Below, piece by piece: positions 25,554 to 34,382 of a stretch of DNA of 64,000 nucleotides. The DNA comes from Asaia krungthepensis NRIC 0535 (GTDB lineage: Bacteria > Pseudomonadota > Alphaproteobacteria > Acetobacterales > Acetobacteraceae). The DNA is taken from the NCBI RefSeq assembly GCF_025995175.1, contig NZ_BAPV01000002.1:1-64000 (forward strand). The letters are read 5' to 3'. Below the pieces are notes generated by a model. The model was given only the letters and a program-made list of their open reading frames with translations, was not told the DNA's origin and did not search any database. Made by a program: the position numbers and the translations under genes. Within the stretch, counting starts at the first letter, position 1. Every line of letters starts with the position of its first letter.

Positions 25554-26834
25554 TCAGAGGCCCAGAGCCCTGATGGCTTCTGAACCGGAACGGATCGCCC
25601 CTTCAATGGTCGAGGGGAAACCCGTCTGGGTCCAGTCCCCGGCCAGGGCCAGATTCTCCAGCGCTGTCCGGGCTTGCGGTCGCAGGCGATCCTGTGCCGG
25701 GGTCGCGGCAAAGGTCGCCCGTTTTTCACAGACCAGACGCACTGGCGGCACGGCAACCGGCAGGGTTTCGACCAGCACCGGCCCGACGGCCTGACGGATT
25801 TCCGACCAGATCTTCGCGATCAGCTCGTCATTATCGCGATCAGCATAGCGATTTGCCGCGCTGACAGTCACGGAAAGAATCTCGCCCTTGAGATACACCC
25901 ATTCTGCTACCCCGCCCACGAGACCGACAAACCCGACCTTGCCGAGCATGCCACGTGCCTGAACCGGCCCGGGGAGGCGATAATGGACGTTGATGATGCT
26001 CTCATAGGCGTCGGGCGCTTCAAACCCTGGCAGATGAGCCTCCAGCACGCTCCGTGCCACTTGCGAAGGCGCCGCAAACACCACCTTGTCTTCCGGTCCG
26101 AGCGCGATCGTCTCATTGCCGATCCGCAGCCCGCGGACGCGCCCCTGGGCGACATCCACTCCCGACACACGCGTACCACAGCGCACCTCGCCCTGAAGCC
26201 GCGTGATATGCGCGATCGCTGGGTCCACGAAACTTTCCGAAAGACCCTCTGCCGGATACCAGGGACAGCAAGCCGTCCCGCCCAGAGCAAGTGTCTCGCG
26301 CATGATCGCGCCAAGGAGGGCAGCGCTCGCGGTCTCTACAGGGGTATTGAGAGCCGAAATCGCAAATGGCTCGAGCAATCTCTGGCTCAGCATGCCGTCG
26401 CCCAGATACTCGCTGACCGTATCCTCCGGACCTGCCTTCAGGATACGCCCGAGCATCGCCAGTTCCGACAGTTTCATCCCCGGGACACGGCGATTCCGGG
26501 CGAAAGCCCAGAAAGGCACACGCCCCTTCGAGAGCTTCAGCGTCCAGCCCAGATTGGCGGAGAGATCAAACCACGGAAAGAGCGGCGCGCCTGGCCCGGT
26601 CAGGGTTTTCTCCGCCCCGATCAGCCCCAGATACCGGAATGTCGCCTTGTTGGCCGAGAGCAGCAGGTGATTGCCGTTATCGATCCGTGCGCCCAGTGCC
26701 TTGTCGTAATAGGAGCGTGCGCGCCCGCCGCAGGCCGGGCCTGCCTCATAAATCGTGACACCGGCGCGGCCGATGACATCGACCGCTGCGGACAGCCCGG
26801 CGAGCCCACCGCCGATGATGTGAACATGCGTCAT
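25554..26834 (-). CDS. hpnE: hydroxysqualene dehydroxylase HpnE
   Basis: 426 residues. N-terminal FAD-binding Rossmann motif HIIGGGLAGLSAAVDV and a second signature near the C-terminus (LALAGDWTQTGFPSTIEGAI), as in the amine oxidase/phytoene desaturase superfamily. HpnE reduces hydroxysqualene to squalene, the last step of the HpnC-D-E route. It starts 3 bp after hpnD, consistent with one transcript. Membrane-associated, using FAD. Confidence 0.92.
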   Translation of the reverse strand: MTHVHIIGGGLAGLSAAVDVIGRAGVTIYEAGPACGGRARSYYDKALGARIDNGNHLLLSANKATFRYLGLIGAEKTLTGPGAPLFPWFDLSANLGWTLKLSKGRVPFWAFARNRRVPGMKLSELAMLGRILKAGPEDTVSEYLGDGMLSQRLLEPFAISALNTPVETASAALLGAIMRETLALGGTACCPWYPAEGLSESFVDPAIAHITRLQGEVRCGTRVSGVDVAQGRVRGLRIGNETIALGPEDKVVFAAPSQVARSVLEAHLPGFEAPDAYESIINVHYRLPGPVQARGMLGKVGFVGLVGGVAEWVYLKGEILSVTVSAANRYADRDNDELIAKIWSEIRQAVGPVLVETLPVAVPPVRLVCEKRATFAATPAQDRLRPQARTALENLALAGDWTQTGFPSTIEGAIRSGSEAIRALGL

Positions 26835-26837
26835 GGT

Positions 26838-27707
26838 TCAGCGATAATAGGCTAGCAGGGAACGCAGTACGCGCGCAGCCTTGCTGACCTTCACCGGGGT
26901 TTCGGGATGGCGCCAGCCGCGACGCAGCATCGCCGTGAGAACGGGCCTGTAGGAAGCCGCCATCATACGCGCCGGGCGCATGGCGACCGAATCGCATTTC
27001 TGCATGGCGCGGCGCGCCTCCCGGAAATGATCGGCGGCGCGCACCGCCAGAATGCGGGCCAGCGGGTCGAGACCGAGCGCATAAAGCGCTTCCTGTGGAT
27101 CCAGCGGCACATTATAGCGCTGCAGCAATTCACGCGGCAGATACAGACGCCCCCGATCGGCATCCTCCTGCAGATCGCGCAGGATGTTGGTCAGTTGCAA
27201 AGCTCGACCCAGATGATACGCCACGCGATCGGCTTCTGCTGAGGAGTCACCGAAAACCCGCACAGAAAGACGCCCCACGGCAGAGGCTACGCGGTCACAA
27301 TACAGATCGAGCATGGCCTCATCAGGTGCCACGATCGGACCGGCCGCATCCATTGCCATTCCGTCAATCACGGCGGCAAAATCTGCCTTGCGCAGGGAAA
27401 AACGCGTGATGGTGGCGACCAGAACCCGGTCAAGCGCATCCTGCGTCGTGCCCTCAAACAGTCGGTCGAGACGTTCATGCCACTCCTTGAGGGCAAGATC
27501 CCGGTCAGGGACCTGCACGTCGCCATCAGCAATGTCATCCACTTCCCTGCAGAACGCATAGACCGCATACATGCCATAGCGCCGCTCGGCAGGCAGGATC
27601 TTCATCCCTTTGGCAAAAGACGTTCCGGCACGGGTGACGATCGAGCGGACATGCTCAAGATCGGCCGAAGAACAGCCCAGCACCGCTTCCTGTTGAAACC
27701 CGCTCAC
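26838..27707 (-). CDS. hpnD: presqualene diphosphate synthase HpnD
   Basis: Condenses two farnesyl diphosphates to presqualene diphosphate. Both aspartate-rich motifs are present: FCREVDDIADGD and LRDLQEDADRGRLYLP. I start at GTG 27707 (VSGFQQEAVLG...), 289 residues, because AGGGA lies 8 bases upstream and the size fits the family; ATG at 27785 or 27845 would add low-complexity residues and reduce the gap to the divergent cupin. The start is therefore the least certain part. First gene of the hpnD-E-shc-G operon. Confidence 0.9.
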   Translation of the reverse strand: MSGFQQEAVLGCSSADLEHVRSIVTRAGTSFAKGMKILPAERRYGMYAVYAFCREVDDIADGDVQVPDRDLALKEWHERLDRLFEGTTQDALDRVLVATITRFSLRKADFAAVIDGMAMDAAGPIVAPDEAMLDLYCDRVASAVGRLSVRVFGDSSAEADRVAYHLGRALQLTNILRDLQEDADRGRLYLPRELLQRYNVPLDPQEALYALGLDPLARILAVRAADHFREARRAMQKCDSVAMRPARMMAASYRPVLTAMLRRGWRHPETPVKVSKAARVLRSLLAYYR

Positions 27708-27904
27708 CGCTTCATCCCTGTATCTTCCGGCGCAGCGCTGTGGCTGCGCGGCCCTGTGCCAGTCAGATTTGTCCGAGTACCGCATCGTTCCAGCGCGGCA
27801 CCATCCAAGTGCAGGGCCTTTTACCTGCAAAAAATCAAACAGCAAAATCCGTCCCGGTCTGCCTGCGTTCCGTTCCCGATGCCTCTACCCACCGGAGATG
27901 GACC

Positions 27905-28471
27905 ATGCGCCCCGTTCCCCCTCACGCCCTGATGCCAAAGCCCAGCCGTAAGGGGGCTCGAATGCTTCTCGCAGCACTGCCGCCCGGTCTCGCGCCCTGG
28001 TCGCCTCGCTTGGCGAGAACCGCAACACTCGTCGCGCTTTCTGCAGCGGCTCCCATGGGTCTCGTGCCCCTGACGTCCTCCGTTGCTCACGCCCAGCAAA
28101 CGGCCTCAGCCCACGCCGACCATCTGCTCAAGGCCGACCGCTCCTGGAATGGCAAGCCCTATCTCAGTTACCCGCCCGGCCCTCCCACGCTGAGCATGAT
28201 CCGCTTGACCATCCCGCCGCATACGGCTCTGCCATGGCACACTCATCCCGTCCCGAATGCCGGTTATGTTCTCGAAGGACAACTCACCATCCAGGACAAG
28301 GCTAGCGGCGCGAGCCACGTCTTCCATCAGGGTGAAGCTTTTGCCGAAAGTGTCGATGACGCCCATCGCGGAGTCTCGGGCAACACCCGCACGGTGCTCA
28401 TTCTCACCTATGCGGGTGGCAATAATCTTCCGACCTCGATCCCCCTGAAAGGCGAAAAGAATGAATATTGA
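27905..28471 (+). CDS. exported single-domain cupin
   Basis: 188 residues from MRPVPPHAL, with GGAG 8 bases upstream. A long signal-like N-terminus ends near SSVAHAQQ, so the protein is expected in the periplasm. The rest is one cupin barrel: IPPHTALPWHTHPVPNAGYVLEG gives the H-x-H-x(n)-E metal ligands, and VFHQGEAFAE and HRGVSGNTRTVLILTYAG complete the barrel. Such proteins bind metal and a small ligand; substrate unknown. It diverges from hpnD, and its position between the two hopanoid operons is shared with the aminotransferase that follows. Confidence 0.8.
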   Translation: MRPVPPHALMPKPSRKGARMLLAALPPGLAPWSPRLARTATLVALSAAAPMGLVPLTSSVAHAQQTASAHADHLLKADRSWNGKPYLSYPPGPPTLSMIRLTIPPHTALPWHTHPVPNAGYVLEGQLTIQDKASGASHVFHQGEAFAESVDDAHRGVSGNTRTVLILTYAGGNNLPTSIPLKGEKNEY

Positions 28472-28563
28472 GGGACCGGGCGCAATTCCGTTTCGAAAAT
28501 GATTTGACAAGCGAAACGAATGGCCTTTTCCTTGCCGGTATCTGATCCACCGGAGACACGCTC

Positions 28564-29745
28564 ATGACCGCGCCCCTCACACAGGAAGCCAAGGAAGACC
28601 TTCTGGAACGTGGATATTCACGTCGCCATTTCGGTCGTCTGACCACGCTGCTCGGCATGAGCGCTGCCCTGACCCAGTTCGGTTCGTCCGCCTTCGCCGC
28701 CATCAAGGCCCCCGGCGATGACCCATTCGTGGGTCATCCCGACATGGTCCGCATCGGCAGCAATGAATGCTGGACCGGCCCCTTCCCGAGCGCCGTCACG
28801 GCCGGTCAGGCGCAGGTGCCTTTCGGCAACCGCTACGAGCCCGATCATCTGCGCTCCACCCTCCTGCGCACGGCCTCCTCAGTCGAGAACATCTCCGAAG
28901 AGCACATCCTTCCCTGGCCCGGCTCCAGCGATCCGCTCTGTCGTTCGGTCGTGACCTTCTGCTCACCCGAACGCGGACTGGTCACGGCCAACCCGACCTA
29001 CGAAGCCGCTTGGCGTACCGCCGACTGGATGAAGATCAAGCTGACGCGCGTGCCGCTCTCGGCCCATAACGGCTATGCCACCGATGTCCGCGCCATGCTC
29101 AAGGCTGACCCGAATGCGGGCGCCTATTACATCTGCTCGCCCAACAACCCGACAGGCACCGTCACCCCGCTCGAAGACATCGCGTGGTTGGCCGACAACA
29201 AGCCCGCTGGCTCGGTCATCATCGTCGATGAGGCGTATATCCACTTCTCGGGCGCTCCGAGCGCGATCTCCCTGGTCAAGCAGGGCAAGGACGTGATCGT
29301 TCTGCGTACCTTCTCGAAGATGTTCGCCATGGCCGGTCTGCGCCTCGGTCTCTCCTTCGCTCGTCCGGACCTGCACAAGCGCATGATGCGCTATGACGGC
29401 CCGAACATGATCTCGATGCTGAACATCGTGGCTCTTGCGGCCGGCGCCGTGAGCCTTACCCAGGCCGATGCCATCAAGGCGCGTCGCGACGAGATGATCG
29501 CTGCGCGCACCATGACCTTCGATCATCTTGCCAAGCGCAATATCCGTATCGTGCCCGGCAGCCAGGCCAACATGTTCCTCGTGGACTGGAAGAAGCCCGC
29601 TTCGCAGATGAAAACGGCGTTTGCTGCCAAGAAGGTCGAAATCGGCCGTAACTGGGATATCTGGCCCACCATGTCGCGCGTCAGCGTCGGCTCCATGAAG
29701 GACATGGAGGCCTTCTGCGCCGCCCTCGACCAGATCCTGGCCTGA
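28564..29745 (+). CDS. HisC-like PLP aminotransferase with twin-arginine signal
   Basis: 393 residues. Residues 16-45 contain SRRHFGRLTTLLGMSAALTQ, a Tat-type signal, with cleavage likely near SAFA. The rest is a class I/II aminotransferase of the histidinol-phosphate group: CSPNNPTGTVTP, IIVDEAYIHFSG, and the PLP lysine in RTFSKMFAMAGLRLG. Such enzymes are normally cytoplasmic, so export of a folded, PLP-loaded enzyme would explain the Tat signal. Strongly biased codon use suggests high expression. TTGACA at 28504 is a possible -35 element. The pairing with the upstream exported cupin hints at a shared periplasmic task. Confidence 0.85.
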   Translation: MTAPLTQEAKEDLLERGYSRRHFGRLTTLLGMSAALTQFGSSAFAAIKAPGDDPFVGHPDMVRIGSNECWTGPFPSAVTAGQAQVPFGNRYEPDHLRSTLLRTASSVENISEEHILPWPGSSDPLCRSVVTFCSPERGLVTANPTYEAAWRTADWMKIKLTRVPLSAHNGYATDVRAMLKADPNAGAYYICSPNNPTGTVTPLEDIAWLADNKPAGSVIIVDEAYIHFSGAPSAISLVKQGKDVIVLRTFSKMFAMAGLRLGLSFARPDLHKRMMRYDGPNMISMLNIVALAAGAVSLTQADAIKARRDEMIAARTMTFDHLAKRNIRIVPGSQANMFLVDWKKPASQMKTAFAAKKVEIGRNWDIWPTMSRVSVGSMKDMEAFCAALDQILA

Positions 29746-30046
29746 AGAACCCCGTTGTCATGGGGCTTTGCCCCATGACTGCCCTAGAATAACTCTCGGC
29801 CGGTGAAATACGGTTCCGAGAAGGATGGTTGGGGGAGCCATACCTGTGCACAGGTTCTGCTAGCCCCTCCACCAAGCCTGATTTCTCGGGCGCCTTCCTA
29901 TGGGGAACAGCCTTTTGACCTTGCGACGAAACGCTGGTCTCCCGCAGCCTTCCCCTGATCCGCTCCACGCAGAGGCAAAGGGCCTGCAAGGGATACGAAG
30001 TATCGCCTTGTGAAGCGCTCTCGAACGTCTCAGCCAATCCGGCTTT
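29746..30046. other. intergenic region between aminotransferase and hpnC
   Basis: 301 bases between convergent genes. It begins with a perfect palindrome (29757-29779). A minus-strand frame of about 118 codons runs through it, but it is Arg/Pro/Ser-rich, overlaps the aminotransferase end and has no recognisable domain. I see no RNA gene. Confidence 0.45.
29757..29779. repeat. GGGGCTTTGCCCC palindrome (REP-like)
   Basis: GTCATGGGGC (29757-29766), loop TTT, GCCCCATGAC (29770-29779): a perfect 10-bp stem just past the aminotransferase stop. The core resembles the GGGGCTCTGCCCC palindromes at 35493 and 35590. It could end transcription of either convergent gene, although no T-run follows. Confidence 0.6.
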
Positions 30047-30922
30047 TCAGCCGATCAGGGCTTTGGCTCCGCGCAACAGCGCCAGCAAGACATCAACCCG
30101 TCCCAGCTTGACCCGCCCTGCTACCGGATCCTCGCGGCGCAGACGGGCGGCCAGACGATGAGAGAGCGCAACAACTACCGCGCAATAGGCGCGCATGCGC
30201 CGATCCCGCACGAGCCCCGGCAACTGCGCTGCCTGGCGATTGAGATGATCGACTTCATCCAGCAAGCGATTGAAAACGTGACGCAGACCGGGCTTGCTGC
30301 GCGCCAGCAGCACGTCCTCGACCTTCGCACCGTCTGCCGCGAGCATGTCCTGCGGCAGATAGGAACGATCAAGGGTTTTCAGATCCGAGGTCACGTCCTG
30401 CAGGTGATTGATCACCTGCAGGGCACTGCATAGCGCATCCGACAGTGGCAGCGTCTCGGCGCGCTCGCCATGCAGCAGAAGCAGAAAACGACCGACAGGA
30501 TTAGCTGAGAAACGGCAGTAGCCCAGCAATTCCTCCCAATCCTGATATCGGTTCTTGACCGCATCCTGACAGAAGGCCGTGATCAGATCGGTCGCCGTTT
30601 CAAGCGGCACGCCGGTCTGAAGCAGATGGCGTCGCAAGATAACCGCAGTCTGGGCATCGGCGCGCTGCGGGGCTTCGGCTTCGCCGCGAATGACGGCTTC
30701 CATGCCCCTGAGCCGCGCAATCTTTGCCTCGGCGGAGAGCTGGGCATTATCGACCATGTCGTCGATGACCCGGGCAAAATTGTAATAGGCCGAGACATGC
30801 GCCCGATTGGTTCTGGCAAAGAGGAGCGACCCAACCGGGAAATTTTCGTCTGAGGCTCCCTTGCCAGACGTCACGTCGCGCTCACCCCAGACCGGATCGA
30901 CGGCCTTGCTGACAGCATTCAT
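30047..30922 (-). CDS. hpnC: hydroxysqualene synthase HpnC
   Basis: 291 residues from MNAVSKAVD. Trans-isoprenyl diphosphate synthase of the squalene/phytoene family: FARVIDDMVDN (first Asp motif) and INHLQDVTSDLKTLDRSYLP (second). HpnC converts presqualene diphosphate to hydroxysqualene. The ATG shares its A with the TGA of hpnB, so translation is coupled. The open frame extends far upstream in hpnB but without similarity. Last gene of hpnA-B-C. Confidence 0.92.
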   Translation of the reverse strand: MNAVSKAVDPVWGERDVTSGKGASDENFPVGSLLFARTNRAHVSAYYNFARVIDDMVDNAQLSAEAKIARLRGMEAVIRGEAEAPQRADAQTAVILRRHLLQTGVPLETATDLITAFCQDAVKNRYQDWEELLGYCRFSANPVGRFLLLLHGERAETLPLSDALCSALQVINHLQDVTSDLKTLDRSYLPQDMLAADGAKVEDVLLARSKPGLRHVFNRLLDEVDHLNRQAAQLPGLVRDRRMRAYCAVVVALSHRLAARLRREDPVAGRVKLGRVDVLLALLRGAKALIG

Positions 30923-32076
30923 CAGGCGTGGGTCTCCTCGGTATAAAAGCGGCTTTTCCACTGGACCCCCCGGCCACGGTGGTGATCGACCGCCGAGCCG
31001 ATTGTCGCAGCCATATAAAAGGCTGCTACCACGGGCAATGTGAGCGCGCGCAAGGGCGAGAGCTTGAAACGGGATAGAGTCGGCAGGAAGGACAGGATAC
31101 ACAGCATCATCGACGCCCCCCCCATCGCTCGTACACGCCCTCGGCCGAACAGGGCGAAATACAATGGGGCGAGCCAGACCAGCGCCATGCCGAGAATCGT
31201 GCACAGCAGGATCACGGGCGAATAGCGCAGTTGCACATAGGCCGTACGGGCGATCATCCGCCAGATTTCCGCTGCTCCGCGATAGGGCCTGATAGACCAC
31301 GCAAGCGTGCTGTGGCCCAGATAGAGCCTGCCCCCGGCCTGCTTGATATTACTTGCCAGAGAACAATCGTCGATCAGCGCGCCGCGAACCGATTCGATAC
31401 CGCCGATACGCTCAAGCATCGTCCGGCGAACGAGAATAGTGCCGCCCGCAGCCCCGGCCACAGCGGAGGCCGGGTCATTGACCTTGTCGAAAGGATAGAG
31501 CATGGCAAAGAAATAGACGAAGGCTGGAACAAGCAGACGCTCAGCCGCGCTCTCGCAGTTCAGCACCACCATCTCCGACACCATGTCGAGCCGGTCGCGT
31601 TGCGCCTTTTCGACAAGCGTCTGCAAATGCAGCGCAGAGTGAAGAATGTCGGCATCCGTGAGCAGGATGAAGCCTCCGGGCCCGATCTGCTCAAGCGCAA
31701 CGGCCTCTCCCTGATGCACCGCCCAGAGCTTGCCGCTCCATTCCGGGGGACGTTCCCGGCCCGTCAGAACCGTGAGACGACCATGAGGGTCCGGCACGCG
31801 GCGTGCAAGGTCGCCGGTTCCGTCCGTGCTTCCATCATCGACGATGACCACACTCAGCTTGCCGGGATAATCCTGCTGCAGGAGCGTGGCTACACAGGAC
31901 TGGATCGACTCTGCCTCGTCACGGGCGGGGACGATCACCGCCACGTCGGGCCATTCCACCTGCTGCGGGGCAGTCATCGGCGTCAGTCTCGTCCCGGTAC
32001 GCCAGAACCGGCCATGAGCAAAAAGCAGTTTACCCCACGCGGCCAGCGCAGACGCGGCCATCACATTCCTGATCAT
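30922..32076 (-). CDS. hpnB: hopanoid-associated glycosyltransferase HpnB
   Basis: 384 residues. GT2 fold: VAVIVPARDEAESIQSC, VVIVDDGSTDGTGD, LLTDADILHS (metal-binding DAD) and the EDCS-like IDDCSLASN. An N-terminal membrane helix and two or three C-terminal helices (ILLCTILGMALVWLAPLYF and others) anchor it. Role in hopanoid side-chain glycosylation is inferred from family and neighbourhood. It starts in an ATGA overlap with the hpnA stop. Confidence 0.9.
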   Translation of the reverse strand: MIRNVMAASALAAWGKLLFAHGRFWRTGTRLTPMTAPQQVEWPDVAVIVPARDEAESIQSCVATLLQQDYPGKLSVVIVDDGSTDGTGDLARRVPDPHGRLTVLTGRERPPEWSGKLWAVHQGEAVALEQIGPGGFILLTDADILHSALHLQTLVEKAQRDRLDMVSEMVVLNCESAAERLLVPAFVYFFAMLYPFDKVNDPASAVAGAAGGTILVRRTMLERIGGIESVRGALIDDCSLASNIKQAGGRLYLGHSTLAWSIRPYRGAAEIWRMIARTAYVQLRYSPVILLCTILGMALVWLAPLYFALFGRGRVRAMGGASMMLCILSFLPTLSRFKLSPLRALTLPVVAAFYMAATIGSAVDHHRGRGVQWKSRFYTEETHA

Positions 32077-33074
32077 TTCGTGGCTATCCGCCCATGTTCG
32101 CGAAACCATGTGACTGCATCGGCCACAGCCTCACGCGCAGGCCTGGGCGCGTAACCAAGCTGCTCCTGCGCCTTGAGCGAAGTGAAGAACATCATTTTCT
32201 TGGACATGGCGAGCGTCTCGCGCGTCACACGCGGTTCGATCCCAAAGCCACGTGCCAGCCATTCAGACACGATTGCAACGGGCTGAAGCCAGGACTGCTT
32301 CAGCTTGATGCGCGGTGGCTTGACGCACGCCACTTCGCCAATCAGGGCGAACAGATCGCCCAGCATGTAATTCTCACCGCCGAGAATGTACTTTTCGCCG
32401 ATGACGCCCTTTTCCAGCGCAAGGGCATGCCCTTCAGCCACGTCATCCACATGAACGATGTTCAGCCCGCTATCGACATAGGCTGGCATATTGCCTGATG
32501 CCACATCGACAATCATCTGTCCCGTGGGAGTCGGTTTGATGTCGCGCGGCCCGACCGGGGTAGAGGGATTGACGATGACCGCAGGCAAGCCATTCTCGCG
32601 CACCAGCCGCAGGACTTCCTGCTCTGCTCGGTATTTGGACAGCTTGTAAACGCCGATCACATCATGCTCGGTCACGGGCGTGCCCTCATTGGCGGGCGTC
32701 CCGTCCTTCGTCAGCCCCAGTGCCGCCACTGATGAGCAATAGACAACACGCTCCACTCCAGCCTCGATGGCCGCCATCATCAGCCGTCGTGTGCCCTCTA
32801 CGTTGGCCCGCATCATCACAGCCGGGTCGGGCACCCAGAGACGGTAATCCGCCGCAACATGGAACAGGTAGCGGCAATTCTCGAGGGCCGGTGCGAAGCT
32901 CTCCGGTGCCGTCAGATCGCCGATAACAAGCTCGGCGTCGAGGCCCTCGAGATTGGACAGATCGGCTCCCGCTCGCACCATCAACCTGATCTTGTGTCCG
33001 CGCTGCTTGAGAATACGCGCCACAGCCGAACCAACAAAGCCGGTCGCACCGGTAATCAGCGTGTATTCACTCAT
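32073..33074 (-). CDS. hpnA: hopanoid-associated sugar epimerase HpnA
   Basis: 333 residues of the extended SDR family: nucleotide motif TLITGATGFVGSAVA at the N-terminus, VVYCSSVAALG with the active-site Ser, and YKLSKYRAEQ with the Tyr-x3-Lys pair. I start at MSEYTL with AAGG 8 bases upstream; ATG at 33095 is also in frame. Possibly prepares a nucleotide sugar for hopanoid decoration; the true substrate is not established. First gene of the hpnA-B-C operon, diverging from the hpnL-like gene. Confidence 0.9.
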   Translation of the reverse strand: MSEYTLITGATGFVGSAVARILKQRGHKIRLMVRAGADLSNLEGLDAELVIGDLTAPESFAPALENCRYLFHVAADYRLWVPDPAVMMRANVEGTRRLMMAAIEAGVERVVYCSSVAALGLTKDGTPANEGTPVTEHDVIGVYKLSKYRAEQEVLRLVRENGLPAVIVNPSTPVGPRDIKPTPTGQMIVDVASGNMPAYVDSGLNIVHVDDVAEGHALALEKGVIGEKYILGGENYMLGDLFALIGEVACVKPPRIKLKQSWLQPVAIVSEWLARGFGIEPRVTRETLAMSKKMMFFTSLKAQEQLGYAPRPAREAVADAVTWFREHGRIATK

Positions 33075-33287
33075 GATACGCCTTGGTGCTTTCATTTATT
33101 GTAAATCGATAACGCACCATACCGCCCGCGCAAGGACAAGCAACCTGCCCGCGATGGCTTTTTCGTCATATTCGGCCCCGGAGTAGCGAAACCGGACTGT
33201 CTGGTGTAGACAGCCGCAGACACTCGACAGCGCGACTTGTTCTCGCCATGCCGCAGAAGCCTCGTTCGTCCCTTTCCCGACAGGACG

Positions 33288-34382
33288 ATGCTCCACTGCA
33301 ACCCCTGCGTCGTTCGGATCAGACTGGCCTTGAAAACCCTGACTCTCATTCTCGCCCTCATGGGCCTTGCGCTTCTGACGGGCATCATGGCGTGGCTCGG
33401 TATTGGCCATGTCTTCAGCGCAATGCAACGCATCGGCATCGGTGGCTTCCTTGCCATTGTCGGCGGTCAGGCTTTGGTCGATATCGGGCTGGGCATTTCG
33501 TGGTTCTGCGCCTGTCCGGAACTCGGGTTGTTTCGCGCTATCGCCTCACGCGGCGTGCGCGATGCGGCGGGCAACTGTCTGCCTTTCTCTCAGCTTGGCG
33601 GCATGGTGATCGGCATACGCGCCACGTGCAGCATTCCGACCCTGACCCGCAAACTTGGCCCGCTGCAGTGGCCCGCTGCTGTCGCCACCAACATCGTCGA
33701 CATCACGACCGAAGTCCTCGGCCAGATCGTGTTCGTCGTTATCGCCCTGGCATGCCTGTTCGATCACACAGGTGCCAACAAGTTCACCTGGCCCGTGCTG
33801 GGTGGAATGGGGTTGCTGGCCATGGGAATCGCAGGGTTCATCTGGACCCAGCAACGCGGCGGTGCAGCCATTCATCACGCCGCGCGCTTTCTGGGCCGTC
33901 ATATTGCCGAGGGCTGGCGCAATTCGCTCATCGACAACATGGATAATTTCCAGGCCGAGCTCGATCTCCTCTGGGCTCGTCCGGGCCGAATCGCGGCTGG
34001 CGCGCTCATCCATCTGGGATGCTGGGTCGGCGGCGCAGGAGTAACCTGGCTCTCGCTTGAATTGCTCGGAGCCCATATCGGCTTCATGGGGGCCATTGCG
34101 ATCGAGGGCGTTGTCTGCGGCCTGATGTCGGCCTCATTCCTGGTTCCGGCGGCTCTGGGCGTGCAGGAAGCCGCCTATGTCGCCTTGGGCTATTTCTTCG
34201 GGATCGAGGCTGAGATCTCGCTTGGTTTGTCCCTGCTGCGTCGCGGTCGCGACATTGCCATCGGCATTCCGGTCATGGCGCTGTGGCAGATTTCCGAAAT
34301 GCGCCGTTTGCGCGTCACGAAACAGGCTGATAGCCACTCTCTCGATTACGGCGAGCCATCCTCCCGCAGCGAGGCGTCATGA
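33288..34382 (+). CDS. hpnL: HpnL-like membrane protein (LPG synthase TM domain family)
   Basis: About 364 residues with seven or eight membrane segments, e.g. LTLILALMGLALLTGIMAWL, WPVLGGMGLLAMGIAGFIW and GCWVGGAGVTWLSLELLG. It belongs to the UPF0104/lysylphosphatidylglycerol synthase membrane-domain family, whose hopanoid-linked members are called HpnL. It lies head to head with hpnA. The start is uncertain (33237 or 33288). It overlaps the next gene by 4 bp. A transport or flippase role for hopanoids is inference from neighbourhood. Confidence 0.78.
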   Translation: MLHCNPCVVRIRLALKTLTLILALMGLALLTGIMAWLGIGHVFSAMQRIGIGGFLAIVGGQALVDIGLGISWFCACPELGLFRAIASRGVRDAAGNCLPFSQLGGMVIGIRATCSIPTLTRKLGPLQWPAAVATNIVDITTEVLGQIVFVVIALACLFDHTGANKFTWPVLGGMGLLAMGIAGFIWTQQRGGAAIHHAARFLGRHIAEGWRNSLIDNMDNFQAELDLLWARPGRIAAGALIHLGCWVGGAGVTWLSLELLGAHIGFMGAIAIEGVVCGLMSASFLVPAALGVQEAAYVALGYFFGIEAEISLGLSLLRRGRDIAIGIPVMALWQISEMRRLRVTKQADSHSLDYGEPSSRSEAS

